Of a stretch of 64,000 nucleotides of DNA, positions 58,954 through 64,000 are shown piece after piece. Numbering within the stretch: the first letter of the stretch is position 1; each line of letters opens with the position of its first letter. The translations under genes and the position numbers were made by a program. This DNA is from Anaerolineales bacterium. GTDB lineage: Bacteria; Chloroflexota; Anaerolineae; Anaerolineales; Villigracilaceae. The notes under the pieces were generated by a model. The model ran no database searches, was not told where the DNA came from, and worked only from the letters and a program-made list of their open reading frames with translations. The DNA lies in the NCBI GenBank assembly GCA_030834895.1, contig JAUQXA010000070.1:1-64000 (forward strand), read 5' to 3'.

Positions 58954-59552
58954 AGCAGACTCTTCAGGTAAGGCGTCATCAGCTTCTCGACGCGGTTGAC
59001 CTTTGCGTATTCCAGCAGTTTGTGCACATCCACCTTCGGCTGGCGGACGTAATCCTTCAGGGCTTCCAATGCCACATCTTCCCCGACGCGGTTTCTGAAT
59101 TTGAAACAGTCCGCCACGGTCTTCTCACGGTTGTAGATTTTCACCTTGAGCCCATCCAGCACATGGACATCCACCCCGACAGAATGCAGGGAGTTTTTCA
59201 CCCAAAACACTTCGAGCGGCGGATATTTCAGGCGCGGTCGCGGCGTGTTCTGCGGCAGGGCAACGTAAACGCTGTGCGGGATTTGCGTGGTGAGTTCATA
59301 AAAATACAGCGCCGAGATCAGGCAAATGACCGCCTTTGGCACGAGCAGACTGACTTGGACCAGATCGGGGTCGCTGGGCATTTCACTTTCCGCCAGCCGA
59401 TAAACTCCCCGCGCTTCCCTGACCAGTTCCCCTTCTTTGACCATCTCATAGATGACATGCTCAGGCACACCCAGCCGTATTGCCTCGGCGGCGCGCAGGA
59501 TTCCTTCGCTTTTCTCGAATATGGTTTTGTAAGGGGCGTATTTTTCTGTCAT
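58950..59552 (-). CDS. abiEi: AbiEi-type antitoxin / transcription regulator
   Basis: A 200-residue AbiEi homologue: N-terminal winged helix (AEAIRLGVPEHVIYEMVKEGEL, motif LGVPEHVIYEM), VYRLAESEM, then ISALYFYELTTQIPHSVYVAL and the C-terminal VKIYNREKTVADCFKFR. It binds its promoter and neutralises the toxin. ATG 59552 has no ribosome-binding site; the TATAAT box ends 7 bases upstream (leaderless). ATGA overlap with the toxin gene. Confidence 0.87.
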   Translation of the reverse strand: MTEKYAPYKTIFEKSEGILRAAEAIRLGVPEHVIYEMVKEGELVREARGVYRLAESEMPSDPDLVQVSLLVPKAVICLISALYFYELTTQIPHSVYVALPQNTPRPRLKYPPLEVFWVKNSLHSVGVDVHVLDGLKVKIYNREKTVADCFKFRNRVGEDVALEALKDYVRQPKVDVHKLLEYAKVNRVEKLMTPYLKSLL

Positions 59553-59559
59553 CAAAGAT

Positions 59560-59588
59560 ATTATACAAGAAAATCTAGGTATTTACAA
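59560..59588 (-). promoter_or_regulatory. Promoter of the abiE pair, leaderless
   Basis: Minus strand TTGTAA (59583-59588), 17-bp spacer, TATAAT (59560-59565). Transcription would start at or within 2 bases of ATG 59552. Confidence 0.65.
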
Positions 59589-59614
59589 GAATATGCATAA
59601 ATTTCCTTTTACAA

Positions 59615-59987
59615 CTAAATCAACTCTCTGATCTTCCCCACCACCGCGGACAGCCCTCTCATCACCTCATCATTCCTGAATCGGACGATCTTCAACCCCA
59701 ACGCGCCCCCACCCGTCCTCCCCCAAATTCCAAGTTCGTAGAATTTGGGGGAGGTGCCGAAGGCGGAGGGGGTGGCAGTAAAAGTCGACAATGAATCCCT
59801 GAATGACCTGCCCCTGGCACCGCCCGCCAGGGCAGGTGTGCCTCCGAAAGCGGACTCCCAACTTACTCCCCCGCAATTCTTCCCACAAGATTTTTTCGGC
59901 GGGAGTCATCTCGCGGCGGAGTTCTTTTGCGCGTTGAAGTTTCTGCGCGGTGACCTTTTGATTCGTGATGATGTTTTTGACTGGCAT
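59615..59987 (-). pseudogene. DUF559 endonuclease gene with inserted stem-loop element
   Basis: The N-terminal half is intact: MPVKNIITNQKVT...LQRAKELRREMTPAEKILWEELRGSKLGVRFRRH and GFIVDFYC (shown by REMTPAEKILWEEL). Then a frame break and the element at 59704-59775, then GLKIVRFRNDEVMRGLSAVVGKIRELI-stop. The middle strands with the catalytic EVDG and HD are gone, so no nuclease activity is expected. Confidence 0.75.
59704..59775. repeat. Stem-loop element B inserted in a DUF559 gene
   Basis: Same inverted arms as 56701-56806 (CCCACCCGTCCTCCCCCAAAT and ATTTGGGGGAGGTGCCG), with a shorter loop. It replaces the catalytic centre of the host gene. Confidence 0.78.
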
Positions 59988-60002
59988 GGGATGATTCTAC
60001 CG

Positions 60003-60195
60003 AAAAACCCCTCTCCCGTCTCCCCTGAAGGGGAGAAGCTAAAACCACCCAAGCAGAGAACTCTTGCTTTGACCAAGTCCGCGCCAGCGGACAAGATAAA
60101 AGTCACGCCCATACCCTCTCCTTCAGGAGAGGGGCAAGCGGACATGCCGATCAGCCCCGCCAATCAGGGTGAGGTCCTCCCCTCCCTCCCCCCTT
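60003..60195. repeat. Pyrimidine-rich dispersed repeat region
   Basis: Hairpin words CCCCTCTCCC, CCCCTGAAGGGGAG, CCTCTCCTTCAGGAGAGG and AGTCCGCGCCAGCGGAC between the DUF559 relic and the STAND gene. No gene here. Confidence 0.55.
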
Positions 60196-60227
60196 TGCTT
60201 TTGACCTTTCATGCCTTGGCGTAGAAT

Positions 60228-62738
60228 TTACTTGTTTTTGTATTTTTTCAGGCGATTAAGTGCTTGCTCAATATTCTTTCGATCTTTACTCTTAGGATGA
60301 AGCGTAAGAGCTCGTTCATAATGCTGGATTGCATCAATATATTTGCCTTGTCGTTCTAATGATTGGTAAGCAAAATAGTAATGTGTAAGAGAGTTGTTGT
60401 TATCCAATTCGAGCGATTTGGTGAATGAAGAATCGGCTTCATAATATCTGCGAAGTTTGGAAAAAATACTTCCACGCTGACAAAAGAGCCAGGCACGATC
60501 GTTTGAATTAGATATCCTTGATAAGGCTTTTTCAATTATTTCAAGAGCTTTTTCTGGTGTGTTTTTCACTTCCATTTGTGCCCATGCCCTATAAGATGGA
60601 GCGTGAGTTGAATCAGCCTTTATGCCCCGTTCAAAGAGATTTCGTGCTTTACCAATATTGCCAAGTTTTTGCTCCATCAAAGCCCATGCCTGATATGCAG
60701 GAGCATCGGCTGGGTTGGCAAGTGTTGCTTTCTCGAACAAACTACGGGCTTCCTCTATGTGCCCTAGCTTTTGTTCCATGAGTGCCCAAGCTTGATAAGT
60801 AGGAGCATTTGTTGGGTCAGCTTTTATACCCATATCAAAAAGCTGGCGGGCTCGTTCAAAATTTCTTAATTGGTCTTCCATGAGAGCCCATGCTTGGTAG
60901 GTAGGAGCATTCGATGGATCTATTTTTATTCCCTTTTCGAAAAGTTTGCGAGCAATTTCTGTCCTACCAAGTTTTTGCTCCATAAGAGCCCACGCCTGAT
61001 AAGTAGACACGTGAGATGGATCTGCCTTGATTCCCTGCTCGAATAATTCGCGGGCTTTCTCAATATTTCCAAGTTTCTGTTCCATGCGTGCCCATGCCTG
61101 ATAGTTTATCGCATCCCCTTTATCAGCCTTTGTACCTTGTGCAAAAAGTTGCCTAGCCCGTTCTATGTTTCCATTTTCTTGTTCCATGATTGCCCATGCA
61201 TGGTAAGTGGGAGCATTTTTAGGGTCAACACGTAATCCTTGTTCAAAGAGTTGACGAGCGCGTTCTACATTTCCCTTTTTATGTTCCAAAATAGCCCATG
61301 CTTGATAAGTTGGACCATTATTGGAGTCAGCTTGCAATCCTTTTTCAAAAAGTTGGCGGGCACGTTCAATGTTTCCGCTTTCTTGCTCCATTAATGCCCA
61401 AGCTTGCCATACTGGAGCATTTGTAGGATCAGCAAGTGTGCCTTGCTCAAATAACTGACGCGCTTCTTTGAATTTTCCTTGTTGAGCAAAAATAAGCGGC
61501 AAAATTGTCAGGAGTTTCTTTTGAGAATCGTAGGGGTTTTCACGAAGATTCTCTCCAAGCACATTAAATATTTTCTGATATAAGAATATTATTTCAGGCG
61601 ACCAGTTTTGCTCTATTAAAATACTTATCGCATGTTCGGCTATAACAGCGTGGCGGGTGGTCAGGCGATCTTTTCCATTTTCTTGTACTTCTAACAACTC
61701 TCCCGTTAGCGGACCAATAACTCGCGTGCTAACATCTTCATCAGAAATTCCCAAGGCTTCTGCAAACAGCCAACGTGTTATCCAAAGGTTGTGACTGTGT
61801 ACACTTGCTATCAACGCATACGCTTGGATTAAAAAATTCCCATCGGGTTGATTTCGGATTTTGGTCAGCAAATCTAGAAGAATACTTTCGAATCTATCAA
61901 CTCCATATCGGGCAGTCAGAAGAGCTGGTAACAGTTGCCCATCTGCGCTTAGACGACTCAAAAAGTGATCTACCTGTTGTTGTCGTGAAAGCTTTTTCAA
62001 GGAATCAAGCTTATTTGCTTTAGCCAACTTATCGAGTAGTGCTTCAACCTCTGGTCTACTTAGGCGATCAAGCCGAAACGATCTAAGAATTCCTACTCTC
62101 TTAAGTTTTCCTTCTAACCCTGAATAGCGCCATTCATGTATTCGAGCAGCCATCAGAATAGTAAATTGCACTCCGTTGTCTGAAAGCTCAGCGGCAAGAC
62201 GCGGGATTCTATCCTCCTGATCTGCTTCATCAAACACCAAAACAAGGGGTTTGTCAGCTGAAAGGGGAATTCGTGTCGTAGTTACAAGATCTTCCTGATG
62301 ACGAAAAAGTACAGGATAGCCATCCTCGGCTAACGCCCAAGCAATCCTGCGTAACAATGTAGTTTTACCTTCGCCTGCCAAACCAAGAATTAGCGCCAGC
62401 TTATAAGGTTCATGGGTTGAGTCCCGAATGAATTTTCGAATTGTAAAAAATAGCGTCCGCTCAGAATCGTCGTCATGTGCGATGTTTGCCCAATTAGGGT
62501 TTGCGCCATCATAAAACGCTCTTCCTTGTAAACCTTTTTGCTTTTGACGGAAATCATCGCTGAGAATTTGAAAGGCAAAAGTTCCACCTTTGGTAAGGGA
62601 GATTACATTGTTATTTCCAACAACAATCACGCTATCATTTGCGTCTCCACCTAATGCAATTGACTCAGCGCCACTAGCCAAAACATACGGCACCGACTTG
62701 TCTGGGCTCATTTGATGGTTGCCAAGGCTATCGCTCAT
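60228..62738 (-). CDS. STAND-type NTPase with nine 34-residue TPR/HAT-like repeats
   Basis: An 836-residue protein. N-terminus (25-50) has GGDANDSVIVVGNNNVI, shared with the right-edge gene. NTPase: Walker A GLAGEGKTT (119-127), Walker B LVLVFDEAD (165-173), then a winged-helix region. From about 430, nine near-identical 34-residue units (GNIERARQLFEQG..ADP..AP.YQAWALMEQ) and then looser TPRs to the end. STAND ATPases with repeat sensors act in signalling and antiphage immunity. No effector domain is obvious; the N-terminal motif may mediate partner contact. Separated from the next operon gene by 168 bp. Confidence 0.85.
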   Translation of the reverse strand: MSDSLGNHQMSPDKSVPYVLASGAESIALGGDANDSVIVVGNNNVISLTKGGTFAFQILSDDFRQKQKGLQGRAFYDGANPNWANIAHDDDSERTLFFTIRKFIRDSTHEPYKLALILGLAGEGKTTLLRRIAWALAEDGYPVLFRHQEDLVTTTRIPLSADKPLVLVFDEADQEDRIPRLAAELSDNGVQFTILMAARIHEWRYSGLEGKLKRVGILRSFRLDRLSRPEVEALLDKLAKANKLDSLKKLSRQQQVDHFLSRLSADGQLLPALLTARYGVDRFESILLDLLTKIRNQPDGNFLIQAYALIASVHSHNLWITRWLFAEALGISDEDVSTRVIGPLTGELLEVQENGKDRLTTRHAVIAEHAISILIEQNWSPEIIFLYQKIFNVLGENLRENPYDSQKKLLTILPLIFAQQGKFKEARQLFEQGTLADPTNAPVWQAWALMEQESGNIERARQLFEKGLQADSNNGPTYQAWAILEHKKGNVERARQLFEQGLRVDPKNAPTYHAWAIMEQENGNIERARQLFAQGTKADKGDAINYQAWARMEQKLGNIEKARELFEQGIKADPSHVSTYQAWALMEQKLGRTEIARKLFEKGIKIDPSNAPTYQAWALMEDQLRNFERARQLFDMGIKADPTNAPTYQAWALMEQKLGHIEEARSLFEKATLANPADAPAYQAWALMEQKLGNIGKARNLFERGIKADSTHAPSYRAWAQMEVKNTPEKALEIIEKALSRISNSNDRAWLFCQRGSIFSKLRRYYEADSSFTKSLELDNNNSLTHYYFAYQSLERQGKYIDAIQHYERALTLHPKSKDRKNIEQALNRLKKYKNK
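60555..61490. repeat. Tandem ~102-bp coding repeats
   Basis: Nine in-frame units of 34 codons in the STAND gene (AAGTTTTTGCTCCAT/GCCCATGCTTGATAAG words recur every 102 bp). High similarity of neighbouring units suggests recent duplication or recombination. Confidence 0.85.
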
Positions 62739-62906
62739 ATTGCTGCTTCCTGTTTGGGCTTAAGATACGTGCCTTATGGATTAATACAAAACATCGGTTG
62801 AGCCCTATACTTTTCTGCTCGCTTTCAAATGATGGCTCAGCCAATTCCCTTGTAATTTTCGCCAATACGTTACGTTTTACGAGTATTGTTTGTGTGGTGA
62901 ATTATA

Positions 62907-63488
62907 TTAAATTCTTCCACCAAGAATCTTGTTGCTAAATACTTGATATGATGGTGCTTCAGGGTTATTCCATTGATTTGCAATATCAGGATTTATTTCA
63001 ATATCCATATTGTGTGCAATCTGTTGCCAATTTTCATTGTTTCGCCATTTAACTTCTAATCCAACTTTATAAGTGCCTGTAAGCGCGTTAAAGTGGTCAT
63101 TTAGAGGTTTGAAGAGAATGTATTTACTCAATTTGTCTTTAGCGAGTAAATAAAACCCACTAAATGGATACCAGTCTTTGGTGGTGTAATTTTCAAATAT
63201 GCTGTAATCATTTCGAGTTAGCAGAGGATAGAAAAAATAGCTTGTGCCACTCTGAACATGCTTAACTGAAAGCCGCATATCTTCCAAATAACCAGGCTTT
63301 GCGCCTTGATTTTCGACAAAACAACCAAGCCCAAAAGACGGCACTCCATCTAGTCTTGTCAAGACTATTGCTTGAGATGCCCATATTTTGCCTATGAATC
63401 TCTGAATCAAAGTTAAATAAGCAACCAAAACACTAACGACCAGAGAAATTAAAGAGATAACAATAGTTGCTATGTCGGAAGCAGTCAT
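62907..63488 (-). CDS. Single-span membrane protein, hypothetical
   Basis: A 193-residue protein with one N-terminal helix (about 5-27) and a polar beta-rich domain (SGTSYFFYPLL, YKVGLEVKWRNNENW). No family known to me. ATG 63488 follows GGAG; the longer frame overlaps the preceding gene. It starts 17 bp after the upstream gene's stop, so both are one operon. May be the membrane partner of the STAND/coiled-coil pair. Confidence 0.6.
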   Translation of the reverse strand: MTASDIATIVISLISLVVSVLVAYLTLIQRFIGKIWASQAIVLTRLDGVPSFGLGCFVENQGAKPGYLEDMRLSVKHVQSGTSYFFYPLLTRNDYSIFENYTTKDWYPFSGFYLLAKDKLSKYILFKPLNDHFNALTGTYKVGLEVKWRNNENWQQIAHNMDIEINPDIANQWNNPEAPSYQVFSNKILGGRI

Positions 63489-63504
63489 TTTTACTTCTCC
63501 ACAA

Positions 63505-64000
63505 TTACACAAAATACCTGTTTGCAACGGTTACTGCTTTTTGGATTAAATCAATAATTGTTGGCGCTATCCCGCTAATAGATTTGATAAATTCTGACGC
63601 GCTTTTCAATCGTTCCAGTATGATTGTCTTGTTAGGCTTGGGTTTTTCTAGCTGTCTCTCGATTTTTGTTATATCATCTTTTAACTCTTGTAACTCATCG
63701 CTTGAGATATTCACAGCATCAAGTTTATTTCTTATTTCTTTAATCAAATTGATTAATTCTTCATTTCTTAATTGAATTAAATTGTCGTTACCAATAACAT
63801 TCCCGTTCCCAGCAATGATGATGGAGCTGTTTACATCTCCACCTATTTGTATATTGGAGCTGTTGTATGTTCCACTTGTGACTACGTTGCCCCCGATATA
63901 AGCCCCTCCGCCGCTATTCTTTTTTCTAAATTTATTTTGCCATTCTTCCCATTTTTTTACTAACTCTAGATCGTTTGTAACAGAGTATATTTCCCTGACT
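63505..64000 (-). CDS. Partial protein with GGDVNSSIIIAGNGNVI motif and coiled coil (5' end outside window)
   Basis: The frame is open from the right edge: VREIYSVTNDLELVKKWEEWQ, then GGAYIGGNVVTSGTYNSSN and GGDVNSSIIIAGNGNVI, two turns of a short beta-solenoid-like repeat, then a coiled coil (IKEIRNKLDAVNISSDEL...IERQLEKP) and a C-terminal hydrophobic helix (SGIAPTIIDLIQKAVTVANRYF). The GGD...S-I-I-x-G-x-x-N-V-I motif matches the STAND protein's N-terminus. Function unknown; the start is not in view. Confidence 0.65.
   Translation of the reverse strand, partial: VREIYSVTNDLELVKKWEEWQNKFRKKNSGGGAYIGGNVVTSGTYNSSNIQIGGDVNSSIIIAGNGNVIGNDNLIQLRNEELINLIKEIRNKLDAVNISSDELQELKDDITKIERQLEKPKPNKTIILERLKSASEFIKSISGIAPTIIDLIQKAVTVANRYFV

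Noticed and set aside
1-64000. tRNA and rRNA genes
   Set aside because: No T-arm (GGTTCGAATCC-like) with matching acceptor stem and no rRNA signatures were found by eye.

Overview
The window looks like a chromosomal segment of a Chloroflexota bacterium, most likely an Anaerolineae-type organism. The grounds are a complete alternative complex III (Act) operon, a CysO/CysM/Mec-type cysteine pathway, many lipoproteins and GT-C membrane enzymes, and an unusually high load of small dispersed repeats. The taxonomic call is inference. I saw no rRNA, tRNA or CRISPR array.

Layout. 0-2.3 kb: a truncated dienelactone-hydrolase fragment and a TIR/transmembrane/PAN-repeat protein sitting between two ~100 bp direct repeats. 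2.3-9.0 kb (minus): alternative complex III operon actA-actB (split into two genes)-actC-actD-actE plus a second monohaem cytochrome; no actF is visible. 9.2-16.2 kb: regulator, cytoplasmic HtrA-like protease, MFS exporter, a fused dehydrogenase/Gfo-Idh enzyme, a lipoprotein and DNA glycosylase Tag. 16.3-24.8 kb (plus): MsrA, cytochrome b561, a VOC dioxygenase, SurE, small proteins, two GT-C-like membrane proteins and two tandem alkyltransferase-like proteins. 24.8-35.8 kb: HolA, Dus, a TIR/TM/SUMF1-like receptor, a putative nuclease, a metallophosphoesterase-like protein, a methyltransferase, a thioredoxin-fold membrane protein whose first active-site Cys codon is an in-frame TGA (probable selenoprotein), an EF-G paralogue and an SNase-like protein. 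36-40.3 kb (plus): sulfur-carrier/cysteine-synthesis cluster (two CysO/MoaD-like carriers, CysM, JAMM protease, DUF4395, thioredoxin, MoeB-rhodanese), preceded by a promoter, structured RNA and terminator. 40.4-56.2 kb: secreted nuclease, histidine kinase, inositol-phosphate synthase, deacetylase-like lipoprotein, glucan phosphorylase, rhodanese, DUF4173 protein, thioredoxin, HD-GYP protein, GH17-like protein. 56.4-64 kb: defence-like island with BrnT/BrnA and AbiE-type toxin-antitoxin pairs, four decayed DUF559 endonuclease genes (two carrying the same stem-loop element), and a STAND NTPase/TM protein/coiled-coil operon that runs off the right edge.

The strongest unexplained structural signal is a set of degenerate tandem arrays with a strict 7-bp (sometimes 8-bp) period, many with dyad symmetry. 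They occur at gene borders (supplying stop codons or abutting start codons) and in frame inside coding sequences. Together with the probable selenoprotein, the RNA leader upstream of cysM, the repeat-flanked TIR receptor and the right-edge STAND operon, these are the places most worth a second look.
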